NCBI RefSeq assembly: GCF_000523235.1
Contig: NZ_CP006850.1
Location: 5,890,001-5,954,000, forward strand
Direction: 5' to 3'
DNA from: Nocardia nova SH22a
GTDB taxonomy: Bacteria > Actinomycetota > Actinomycetes > Mycobacteriales > Mycobacteriaceae
DNA: 64,000 nucleotides
Under the pieces are notes generated by a model, which ran no database searches, was not told where the DNA came from, and saw only the letters and a program-made list of their open reading frames with translations. The position numbers and the translations under genes are program-made. Of the stretch, positions 38,266 through 46,069 are shown one piece after another; the first letter of the stretch is position 1, and every line of letters begins with the position of its first letter.

Positions 38266-40854
38266 TCAGTTGCGAACCCGGGTCAACCAGGCGTCGAAAT
38301 GCTTCCGCCACCGCGAGCGCACGGCCGGGTATGGTTCCAGCCACTGGGTGGGCAGAGCATCGACCCGGTATCCGTAGGATTCCAGCACGCATTCGACGGG
38401 AATCCAGGTCCGGCTGCGTTTCTGCCGGCGGGATCGCATTTCCTTCGCGAGGTTCGCGAGTGAGTTCTCGTCGTCGAGATACAGCGCGGCGGCCAGCCGT
38501 ATGACGGCGGTTCGGTAGCCGATCTCTCCCGAATTCCGGGCGCGGTCCACATTCTCGATCCAGATCTGCTCGTCGATGTTCCGAATCTCGGCTGCCGGAT
38601 CGCAGAGGAACCTGGCCAGATATTCGTCTCGGAGAGCGGTCAGATGGGTGGCCCCCTCCGCCTTCTTTCGCAACGCCGCGAGCCCGGCCCGGTCCACTCG
38701 GCCGTCCAGCAACGCCTGCCACCGGTAGACGACGGCCTCGTGCTCCAGCGCTTCGCGTTGCCGCCTGTCCTCCCACAGTCTCTCGACCTCCCGGCGTTTC
38801 CGATCGAGATAGACGTCGAATCTGCCGTGGGACGCATAGCAATTGAATCGGATCGAATCCGCTCGGGACGGCGGAAGGGTGGCCGCTTCGTCGATCGCCT
38901 CCGCGAATCGCCGCGCGGTCGCGAAGGTCAGGGTGCGGTGAAATCTGTGGAGCGATGCGGGCGACACCGCGATCAGTTCGTCGAATGCCGCGATCGCCTC
39001 GTCCCACAGACCGGCGTTGCGCAGGACGTAACCGCGATGCCGCCCCGCCGACAGCCGCAACGGGTGCGTCGACTCGAACACCCCGGTCAGCAGTTCCACC
39101 GCCTGATCGACGGTCACCTCTGTGGTCTTCGCGATGACGAAATCGACTATCCCACAACCCATGTCGGTATCGACCTTGGCCGGGAGCATCGCCCGCAGAC
39201 CGGCGATGGACGGGCCGTATACGATCGCCTGGCTCAGCCAGTCCTCGTAGGACTGCGACGAGGCCGGTCCGACGGTCAGCTCCTGATCCGAAACCAGCGA
39301 GATGGCGAGCGCGAGCGCTGCGAGGCCGCCCTCGACATCCATCGCCTCCGACGCGAGCCGGTATCGATAATGCAAGGCCGACAAGCCGATCTCGGCGCCC
39401 TCGCGCCAGTCCCTGTCCGACCAGCCGTTCGGGAGGGTGTGGTCCGAGGCGCGGATGGCCTTCCGGATCACATCGTGCATGGAGTACGGGAATGCCTGCG
39501 AGCCACGCCGATCGATCATCGGCCGGGTCATCGCACGCTGAGCGCATCCGTCATCGACCCCCGCCGCCTCGCCGACGACGAACGCGTCGAAGAACGGGAA
39601 CATCGACGCGGCTCGGAGTGCGCGCTGCTCATCGGCGGGCACATCCTCGAGGACCCGCATCACGAGCTCGTCGAGCGACCCGGTCACATCGTCGACGCCG
39701 ATCGGGCTGCCCCCGGTGACCTTCCGGTTCCGCGCGAGATCCAGTGCGAGATCGAGATATTGCGGCAGACCGTCCGACGCGAGCGCCAATTCGCCTGCCA
39801 CCGCATCGGAAATGTCGAGTCCGTACAGTTGCCTGCCGCTACGGATGATCCGCAGACAATCCTCGGTGGCCAGTTTCCCGACCAGATGCTGCCGCGGTTC
39901 GTCCGTCGCACCGGGCACCAGGCCGGGCCAGGCTCGACGGCCGCGCGCGGGAAGCTTCGTGCGGGTGTCGTCGTACCAGTCGACCAGACTCCGCCCGGTG
40001 ATCACGAACAGAACGTTCGGCATCCGCCATATCAGGTCGTTCAGCGCGAACTCGCCGGTGTGCCGGGGATCGTCCAGCAGCCGCTCGAAAGTGTCGATGA
40101 AGGCGACGATCTGAGGGGCGTGCGGCCCCTCCCACAGGCACAGGTCGATGTCCAGCAGATGTGCTAGTTCGCCGACGAGTTCCGGATGCGCAACGTCGGG
40201 AGTCGGCAGTTCGGTGCACCGCCGCAGCAGATCCTCGTACCCGTCGAACCGATCGAAGAGCCGATGCCGGGTGATCTGCGCCCGGACCTTGTGCGCCGCA
40301 CCGCGAATGGTTCGGGTGGCGATACCGGCGAGCGGAATGCCGCTGTCGGACAACAGTTCACCGATCGATTCGGCCATACCGTCGGCGACCGCACTGTCTT
40401 CGGTGCCCGCACCGGGCAGCGGCTCGCCCGGCCTGATCGCGGACCAGTACGCGGCGAATGCCACATCGAACGCGGGCCACCGCGGCTCGACCTTGCCGAA
40501 GGCCCGGCGCAACGACACCAGCGCGGCCACCATGTCGACATGCCCGCGGGTCTGATGCAGGTCGATACGACATGTCGCCGCGACGGGTACCGGTGGCCCC
40601 CAGGGGTTGATCGCCGGCAGCTCCCCGTTGCTCCACTGTTCGAGCCGCTCCGACAATGTCGTCTTGCCGATCCCACCGACGCCGTGGAACACCAGCACAT
40701 TCCGCGCACCCGGAACATCCTCGGCGACATCCATATACGCGCGATGCGCGGTGAGCGCGGCCGCGTAAGCGACACTTTCCGGGACGCGGTCCGTGAACAG
40801 GTCGCCCGAGCGCATCGAAGGAGAGAGTCGACGAGAAGAACTGTTGCGGGGCAT
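38266..40854 (-). CDS. STAND-type NTPase with helical repeat C-terminus
   Basis: This 862-residue protein has P-loop GVGGIGKTTL near residues 58-67 and Walker B-like QIVAFIDTFERLLDD. An arginine-sensor-like VLFVITGRSLVDW follows, then a winged-helix region around ALRAASMFPFFDAFVVGEAAG. The C-terminal half is helical and repeat-like (GYVLRNAGLWDEAIAAFDELIAVSP is TPR-like). This is the NB-ARC/STAND layout of signalling switch ATPases. The ATG at 40854 is preferred over 40860 because AAGGA is 9 rather than 3 nt away. It lies 109 bp after a small LuxR-type gene on the same strand, probably an operon. Similar proteins serve in regulation, toxin activation or phage defence; the role here is unknown. 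Confidence 0.75.
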   Translation of the reverse strand: MPRNSSSRRLSPSMRSGDLFTDRVPESVAYAAALTAHRAYMDVAEDVPGARNVLVFHGVGGIGKTTLSERLEQWSNGELPAINPWGPPVPVAATCRIDLHQTRGHVDMVAALVSLRRAFGKVEPRWPAFDVAFAAYWSAIRPGEPLPGAGTEDSAVADGMAESIGELLSDSGIPLAGIATRTIRGAAHKVRAQITRHRLFDRFDGYEDLLRRCTELPTPDVAHPELVGELAHLLDIDLCLWEGPHAPQIVAFIDTFERLLDDPRHTGEFALNDLIWRMPNVLFVITGRSLVDWYDDTRTKLPARGRRAWPGLVPGATDEPRQHLVGKLATEDCLRIIRSGRQLYGLDISDAVAGELALASDGLPQYLDLALDLARNRKVTGGSPIGVDDVTGSLDELVMRVLEDVPADEQRALRAASMFPFFDAFVVGEAAGVDDGCAQRAMTRPMIDRRGSQAFPYSMHDVIRKAIRASDHTLPNGWSDRDWREGAEIGLSALHYRYRLASEAMDVEGGLAALALAISLVSDQELTVGPASSQSYEDWLSQAIVYGPSIAGLRAMLPAKVDTDMGCGIVDFVIAKTTEVTVDQAVELLTGVFESTHPLRLSAGRHRGYVLRNAGLWDEAIAAFDELIAVSPASLHRFHRTLTFATARRFAEAIDEAATLPPSRADSIRFNCYASHGRFDVYLDRKRREVERLWEDRRQREALEHEAVVYRWQALLDGRVDRAGLAALRKKAEGATHLTALRDEYLARFLCDPAAEIRNIDEQIWIENVDRARNSGEIGYRTAVIRLAAALYLDDENSLANLAKEMRSRRQKRSRTWIPVECVLESYGYRVDALPTQWLEPYPAVRSRWRKHFDAWLTRVRN

Positions 40855-40963
40855 GAGCATTCGTCCTTGTCCGGGTTTGCGACGCAGGTGCGGGAAGGCC
40901 TCGAACAAAGCGTACGATCATGTGAAACGGCTGGCTGTCGACTGTTCGGTCGACAGCTCGAGG

Positions 40964-41269
40964 TCAAATCTCGTCGAGTGAGATGTAGCCGTCCTGCAGA
41001 GCGCGCGCCAGCAACGCGGCCTTCGTCGGGGCCGGGCGACCGGCACGGTTGTACTTCTCCCGAATACGACCGATATGGGTGTTCACCGTGCCCGGCGCGA
41101 TGAACAATCTCCGGCACACATCCCCCTTGGTGTCGCTGAGAATCCATTCCAGCAACACCTCGACCTCCCGCTTGCTGAGCGCCGGATTCGGGCGGCTGTC
41201 CGGTACAGGCACCAGCCGCACCGAAGGAGCGGTGATCGAATAAACCTGACCCGGTGTGGATTCGGACAC
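40964..41269 (-). CDS. Small LuxR-type DNA-binding protein without receiver domain
   Basis: This 101-residue protein has a short N-terminal region and then a LuxR HTH (LSKREVEVLLEWILSDTKGDVCRRLFIAPGTVNTHIGRIREKYNRAGRPAPTK). It has the same GRIRxKY-x2-AGRPAPTK signature and following helix as the two response regulators nearby. No phosphoacceptor domain is present. The GTG at 41269 is preferred because AGGGAG lies 6 nt upstream; 33 further upstream codons are open but unsupported. It precedes the STAND NTPase, so it may regulate or partner it. Confidence 0.8.
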   Translation of the reverse strand: MSESTPGQVYSITAPSVRLVPVPDSRPNPALSKREVEVLLEWILSDTKGDVCRRLFIAPGTVNTHIGRIREKYNRAGRPAPTKAALLARALQDGYISLDEI

Positions 41270-41426
41270 GGTGACTCCCTGTTCTGAAGAAGCAGACAGC
41301 GCCGTCGCCCGGCCGACCACGCGCGTTCCCTGAACGCTACCGAGTTGCCGTGGGCCGCGGGAGGTCACAGTTGTGTGAACCCAAAATTGATGTCACCGTT
41401 CGCTTGTCGAACGATCCGCGAACCGG

Positions 41427-42686
41427 CTATCTCGGGCTCAGTCGAGGCGATGCGGGGAAGGTGACCGGCAAGGCCGTCATCGCACGATGGAAAGGTCCGG
41501 GCCGCCAGCCGATCTCAGCGGCGGGGACGGACAGGCTCATCTCCGGCAGCGCATCGAGTAGCTGATCGATCGCGTCCTGCGCCACCAGATACGCCACCGT
41601 GCGCGCCGGGCAGGCGTGCGGGCCCGCACCCCACGCCAGATGCGACCGATTGCCGATGCGGTCGCCACCCGCGATCTCGGGATCGTTGTTGCAGGCCGCC
41701 AGACTGATCACCACCGGCTGATGGGCGGGCAGCCAGGCGTTTTCGATCAGGATCGGCTGACGCGGATAGGTGATGGAGAAATTCGCCATCGGCGGATCGG
41801 TGAACAGCACCTCGTCCAATGCGTCGCGGGTGGAAAGACTTCCGGCGAAGATGTCGCCACCGAAACGCTCGTCGGTGATCATCAGCAACAGGGTGTTGGC
41901 GATCAAATTCTGCTGCGGCTCGATTCCCCCGCCGTAGAAGACGATCAGGTTGCGCACCATCTCCTCGTCGGTGAGAGCGGCCGGATGATGAGCCAGATGC
42001 GAGGTGACATCGTCGGCGGGCTCGGCACGGCGCAACTGGACCTGCTCCATCAACGCCTGGCTCAGATGGTCCAGCCCCCAGGCGGCGTTCACCGTGTCGA
42101 AAATCGCCGCCATACCCGTAGCCACCCGGCTGCCGAGTTCGGCCGAGCAGCCCACCATCCGATTCAGCACCTCGAAGGCCAGCGGGAATGCGTACTGGGA
42201 CACCAGATCCGCCGATCCCCTGTTGCAGAATTCGTTGATCAGCGGAATGGCGATCTTCTCGACGGTGGAGTGCAATTCGTGCAGATCGACCCGATCGAAC
42301 GCCTCCGTGAACGCCTGTCGGTAACGGGTGTGAGCACCACCGGCGCTGCGGATCACATTCGGATACCACTGCATGATCGGTCGCACCGGACAGTCCTCGG
42401 GAACGGATTTCTCCCACATCCGCGGGTCGGCCGGAAAATGCTCGGGATCGTTGAGAATCCGCAACGCCGTGTGATAGCCGATGACCAGGGTCGCCGGAAC
42501 CCCGGGCGCCAGCTCGATCGGCACCAGCGACCCGTGCCGGCGCCGCATCTCGCGATAGGCGCGATGCGGATCCTCGACGAATTCCGGTGTGCCCAGCGAA
42601 ACCCGGGGCCCCTCGGCATCGAACGGGGAGCCGGTGTGCCGAACCGGGCAACCATGACCGGCGGAACCGTCAGCTAACAACGTCAC
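41427..42686 (-). CDS. Cytochrome P450, CYP157-like, lacking the ExxR motif
   Basis: This 419-residue protein aligns to bacterial P450s throughout. The heme loop is AWGAGPHACPAR with thiolate Cys359; Trp352 replaces the usual Phe. The I-helix reads YGGGIEPQQN, so the acid is kept (Glu) but the following Thr of the GxDT pattern is absent. In the K-helix, DEVLFTDPP (292-295 EVLF) replaces ExxR. The CYP157 family of Streptomyces is known to lack ExxR and has a similar ExLW-like segment. Redox partners are not adjacent. The start is a GTG at 42686. Confidence 0.82.
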   Translation of the reverse strand: MTLLADGSAGHGCPVRHTGSPFDAEGPRVSLGTPEFVEDPHRAYREMRRRHGSLVPIELAPGVPATLVIGYHTALRILNDPEHFPADPRMWEKSVPEDCPVRPIMQWYPNVIRSAGGAHTRYRQAFTEAFDRVDLHELHSTVEKIAIPLINEFCNRGSADLVSQYAFPLAFEVLNRMVGCSAELGSRVATGMAAIFDTVNAAWGLDHLSQALMEQVQLRRAEPADDVTSHLAHHPAALTDEEMVRNLIVFYGGGIEPQQNLIANTLLLMITDERFGGDIFAGSLSTRDALDEVLFTDPPMANFSITYPRQPILIENAWLPAHQPVVISLAACNNDPEIAGGDRIGNRSHLAWGAGPHACPARTVAYLVAQDAIDQLLDALPEMSLSVPAAEIGWRPGPFHRAMTALPVTFPASPRLSPR

Positions 42687-42818
42687 CTCGTGCTCTGAGT
42701 GAAAAGAAGGGCTGTGGCAGTCCGCCAGCTAGCGTATTCCCAAACCCGACCGTTCGCCAGAGTGGGGAATGACCACTCCGATCACGAATTTCGCACATCT
42801 CGGCCCGAGCGAACCCGA

Positions 42819-43085
42819 TCAGGGCACGAGAATCAACTTGCCGCGCACGTGCCCGCCCTGGCTGATCTCGAACGCACGCGCGGCATCGGCGAGCGGGAGG
42901 TGTTCGGCGAACGGGAAGCGGATCACACCACGCTCGGCCAGGCCGATCACCTTCGCCACCCGATCGTCGGCGCTCGAGATGGCGCGATTGACGATCCGTA
43001 CCTGCCCCGGACCGGGCTCGGGCAGCGTCTCCTCCTGCTGTCGCAGAGCTCCCCCGTACTCTCCGAAATAAATCGTGAAGCTCAC
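42819..43085 (-). pseudogene. Internally deleted zinc-type alcohol/quinone dehydrogenase
   Basis: The 88-codon frame joins a typical MDR N-terminus (IYFGEYGGALRQQEETLPEPGPGQVRI) directly to a typical MDR C-terminus (VAKVIGLAERGVIRFPFAEHLPLADAARAFEISQGGHVRGKLILVP). The GroES-like remainder and the Rossmann NAD(P) domain, roughly 230 residues, are missing. The deletion is in frame. GAGGAG lies 7 nt before the GTG at 43085, so a short peptide may still be made, but it cannot be an active dehydrogenase. Confidence 0.75.
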
Positions 43086-43240
43086 CTGCACACTCCTCAC
43101 CGAATTCATCGTCGAATACTTCAACACCACAGTGGAATTCGGCATCCGATTCCACTCCCCCTACAGGTCCGTGATCACACGAACTATTCCCGCGCCACAC
43201 TCCCCGCGTGATGGGCGGCGATCCACTGCGTGAGCACTCA

Positions 43241-43588
43241 TCAGTCCACCTCGTCCGCGGCCGACAATGCGGCGCTCGTGGCGAGGCGGGATCGGCAATC
43301 CGGGAAGCAATCGCGGTGAGCGTCCCAGAGCCGCTGCGCACAGTCTCGTTCGAGCTGGATGGGTTCCCAGGTGCAGTCGTTCAGCAGGAGCGACCGCACG
43401 GCCCGGGGTTCCACCACTCCCCTGCGCCACATGCGGGCGGGCGTGATGGTCGCCAGGTCGAAGCCGACGGCGACGCGTTCAGGCTCGTCGCCTACGTGGG
43501 CGAGGTCGAGGACGACGATCGCCACCGCATCCATGCCCGCCGCAACGGCGAGGGTGTAGCCGACCGGGTCGCTGGTGCCGTCGGGCAT
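43241..43588 (-). pseudogene. N-terminally truncated paralogue of the upstream unknown protein
   Basis: The 115-codon frame (ATG 43588) parallels the gene at 43479-44198. DPVGYTLAVAAGMDAVAIVVLDLAHV matches DPIGYLLDFVTGMPVAAVVVFDLEVV, and C-terminal HRDCFPDCRSRLATSAALSAA matches HRECSVLECARKSSALTRLVAA. Similarity continues upstream of the ATG (STLRMPDG against CTVRPPER) and is then lost at an in-frame TGA, so about 45 N-terminal residues are missing. It overlaps the end of the upstream frame by 110 bp. It may be a decayed or recombined tandem copy. Confidence 0.55.
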
Positions 43589-44198
43589 GCGGAGAGTGGA
43601 GAGCCACCGACGTCGGTGAACCGCTCACCGGCCATGCCGGGCCTGCCCGCTCGGGTTCAGTGGCGCGGTGAGCACGACAGCGGCTCCGCGGGCGGACAGC
43701 ATTCCACGCTCGCGTGCCCGGTCCGCTCCGGTGGTCCGCCGGTGGCGTCACCTTTCCCGCGGCGACCAGCCTGGTGAGGGCGCTCGATTTGCGGGCGCAT
43801 TCCAGCACCGAGCACTCCCGGTGCTGCTGCATGATTCGCGCGGCCTCGTCCACCGACAGCCGATGCTGGGGAAAGGTGTAGGAGCCCGCATCGCCGGTAC
43901 ACACCCGCCCCCACGTCTCCGGCGGACATACGGTCTCCAGATCGCACATCTCGCATATCCGCGCGGGCGAATGGTCCACCACCTCGAGGTCGAACACGAC
44001 CACCGCCGCCACCGGCATTCCGGTCACGAAGTCGAGCAGATAGCCGATCGGGTCCACACACCGCTCGGGCGGGCGGACCGTGCACACATACCGGTACCCC
44101 AGGGCGTCGGCATGCCGACGCATCGCGGCAATGCGACGCGAAATATTCGGTGTCGCAATATTTTTGCGCAGAAATCCGACGAGCGGCCGATCACTCAT
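43479..44198 (-). CDS. Unknown protein, tandem paralogue of the downstream fragment
   Basis: The ATG at 44198 begins MSDRPLVGFLRKNIATPNIS, then RRIAAMRRHADALGYRYVCTVRPPERCVDPIGYLLDF. The VGFLRK start and the following helix-strand-helix faintly resemble the catalytic fold of serine recombinases, but no convincing catalytic Ser/Arg set is seen. CEMCDLETVCPPETWG has a Cys pair. The recognisable domain ends near AAGKV (about residue 175). The remaining roughly 65 residues are Arg/Pro/His-rich and overlap the next gene, suggesting that a frameshift or recombination removed the original stop. It is divergent from the XRE gene. Confidence 0.6.
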   Translation of the reverse strand: MSDRPLVGFLRKNIATPNISRRIAAMRRHADALGYRYVCTVRPPERCVDPIGYLLDFVTGMPVAAVVVFDLEVVDHSPARICEMCDLETVCPPETWGRVCTGDAGSYTFPQHRLSVDEAARIMQQHRECSVLECARKSSALTRLVAAGKVTPPADHRSGPGTRAWNAVRPRSRCRAHRATEPERAGPAWPVSGSPTSVALHSPHARRHQRPGRLHPRRCGGHGCGGDRRPRPRPRRRRA

Positions 44199-44518
44199 AC
44201 CGGCGAGCGGCGGCTCCGAACGCAGCCTCGATCTCACAGACATGACGAACCTCGCTGGAATAGACGACTTGTGGAGCGCGGCACCCGTATTCGGCACTCC
44301 TCCGACCATCGCGATGACGGGTTCGATGATCGGCCGCGGGCTCCCTGCTCGAGCCCGGATGCCGCGCACCACAACGACAACACCCACCCTGACCAGGGAC
44401 AACCTCGACACGAAATTCCAAGGGAGAACGACGAAATCCGCAGCACCGTTTCCGTCCGCCGTGCAAAACTGGTTCCGCTCCCTGCTGTCCACTGTTCCGT
44501 CTACCGAGGGGTAACGAG
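44199..44518. other. Divergent intergenic region
   Basis: The 320 bp separate the unknown gene (starting 44198 leftward) from the broken XRE gene (44519 rightward). No frame here is convincing. A GAGGGG sequence lies shortly before the XRE ATG. I see no clear palindrome or promoter pair. Confidence 0.5.
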
Positions 44519-45392
44519 ATGGCTGAGGAAGACAGCACCCTGCCGCGCCGCCAACTGGGCCGGCTGCGCCAGTATCGCGAGGAGATCGGGCTCACGATGG
44601 CGCAAGCCGCCCGGATTGTCGAAATCGGCACGACCACACTGCATCGACTGGAGAGGGGGCCGCGGACAAGGTCCGGATTCGGATCGTGCAGCACTTGTGC
44701 GAGGTATACGAACGTTCGGCGACCGAGACGGCGGCGCTGAAGAACTTGGCACAGCAGGCTGCGGTGAAGAACTGGTATCAGGAATACAGTGCCGTGCTGC
44801 CTGGAAATTTCGACAACTATGTCGAGCTGGAAAGCGCTGTGAAGCACCTTGTCTCGTACCAGGAGCTCGTGCCCGGCCTACTCCAAACCGAGGCTTACGC
44901 CCGCACGATGATCCACAACTACATTCCCGACGATCCCGACAACGCTCTCCAACAGCGCGTTGCCGTTCGGATGAAGCGGCAGCTGATCATCAAGAGGAAG
45001 GCAGAACCGGTCACGCTGGACGTAGTAGTTCATGAGGCGGCACTCCGGCGAGTGGTCGGCGGCCCGAAGATCATGAGCGCCCAGCTCCGTCACATGGCCG
45101 ACGTCAGCACCCAGCAGAACGTACAACTTCGTGTCCTGCCGTTCGCCGCTGGCATGCCCATGGGACTTGTGCCCGGCCCATTCGTCATCATGGACTTCGG
45201 TTCGACCAGTTCGGGCAGGCCAATCGAACCTACTGTCGTATACGTGGAGAGTGTTGTGACAACGGCAATTACCTCGAGAACGAAGCCGACGTAGCTCGCT
45301 ACTGCGAGGTATCCGATGCCCTTCACGATGCATCACTGGACCCGGTGAGCAGCAGAATTGATGCTCAGGAAGATCTCAAAGGAGTACGAACA
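44519..45392 (+). pseudogene. XRE/DUF5753 regulator broken by two frameshifts
   Basis: The N-terminus (ATG 44519) gives an XRE HTH: LGRLRQYREEIGLTMAQAARIVEIGTTTLHRLERG. At the G-run 44655-44659 the frame is lost; adding one base restores AADKVRIRIVQHLCEVYERS. The DUF5753 domain then continues (YVELESAVKHLVSYQELVPGLLQTEAYARTMI, LRVLPFAAGMPMGLVPGPFVIMDF) until about 45253-45260. A second shift there leads to a stop, while the restored frame reads DNGNYLENEADVARYCEVSDALHDASLDPVS. Such regulators normally pair with the downstream DUF397 protein. In the restored frame no stop separates the two genes. Confidence 0.8.
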
Positions 45393-45596
45393 GTGGACCT
45401 GAATCTCGCTGGCGCGGAGTGGTTCAAGAGCAGCTACAGCCAGGGGGCGTCGGAATGTGTCGAGGTGGCGTGGCTCGCGGACGGCATGGTCGGCGTCCGC
45501 GACTCGAAGGACTCGTCGGGCCCAGCACTCGTGTTCCGCCAAGACGAATGGGCAGCGTTCACCGAGTCGGTTCGGGACTGCCCCGAATTTGGTTGA
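45393..45596 (+). CDS. DUF397 protein with IS-derived C-terminus
   Basis: This 67-residue DUF397 protein has LAGAEWFKSSYSQGASECVEVAWLADGMVGVRDSKDSSGPALVFRQDEWAAF. This is the usual partner of XRE/DUF5753 regulators in actinomycetes, with BldB/WhiJ-type roles. The GTG at 45393 has AAAGGAG about 8 nt upstream; an in-frame GTG at 45345 is the tail of the upstream regulator. The last codons (RDCPEFG and stop) lie within the left terminal repeat of the IS3-type element, so the original C-terminus has been replaced. Confidence 0.82.
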   Translation: MDLNLAGAEWFKSSYSQGASECVEVAWLADGMVGVRDSKDSSGPALVFRQDEWAAFTESVRDCPEFG

Positions 45597-45599
45597 CTC
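45574..45599 (+). repeat. IS3-type left terminal inverted repeat
   Basis: It begins GGGACTGCCCC and ends GGTTGACTC with 6 variable bases between. It matches the reverse complement of 48391-48416 over the 11 outer and 9 inner positions. It supplies the last codons and stop of the DUF397 gene. Confidence 0.8.
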
Positions 45600-45613
45600 G
45601 CGGGTTTGATCCC

Positions 45614-46069
45614 TCAGGCCGCGAGTGCGGGCCGGTTTATTGTCTCGAACTCGATCGGGGCGAGTCGGCCGAGTCGACGTTGCCGGCGGGTGCGGTGGTA
45701 GGTCTTCTCGATCCAGACCACGATCGCCAGACGGAGCTCGTCGCGGGTCGCCCACCGCTTTCGGTCCAGAATGTTCTTCTGAAGCAACGCGAAGAACGAC
45801 TCCATCGCAGCGTTGTCACCACACGCCCCGACTCTGCCCATGGGACCTTGTAATCCATTGACCGACAACGCACTCACGAACTTACGAGATCGAAATTGGC
45901 TGCCCCTGTCCGAGTGGACAATCGTCGCGGTGGGTGATCGGAGAGCGACGGCAAGGTTCAATGTCGATACCGCCAGTGACGTCTTCATTCACGAATCGAT
46001 CGAGTAGCCGACGATGCGGTTGGAGAACACGTCCTTGACGGTGCACAAATAGAGTTTGCCTTCGCTCGT
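45614..46069 (-). pseudogene. IS3-type OrfB transposase, C-terminal part
   Basis: This holds the downstream part of the rve integrase domain: EGKLYLCTVKDVFSNRIVGYSIDS, then a TGA (45991-45989) where Arg is usual, then MKTSLAVSTLNLAVALRSP, VHSDRGSQFRS, GDNAAMESFFALLQKN and a C-terminal YHRTRRQRRLGRLAPIEFE. The second catalytic Asp (HSDRGSQ) and Glu (MESFF) are present. The N-terminal half lies at 47666-48077, across the IS30-type insertion. The nonsense codon adds a second disabling change. Confidence 0.85.

Noticed and set aside
45345..45392. Earlier GTG start for DUF397
   Set aside because: These codons belong to the tail of the broken XRE/DUF5753 gene; the GTG at 45393 has a ribosome site at normal distance.
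45882..46069. Separate gene formed by read-through of the IS30 frame into IS3 sequence
   Set aside because: The frame continuity across the element end is accidental; the segment reads as IS3 OrfB only in the other frame.
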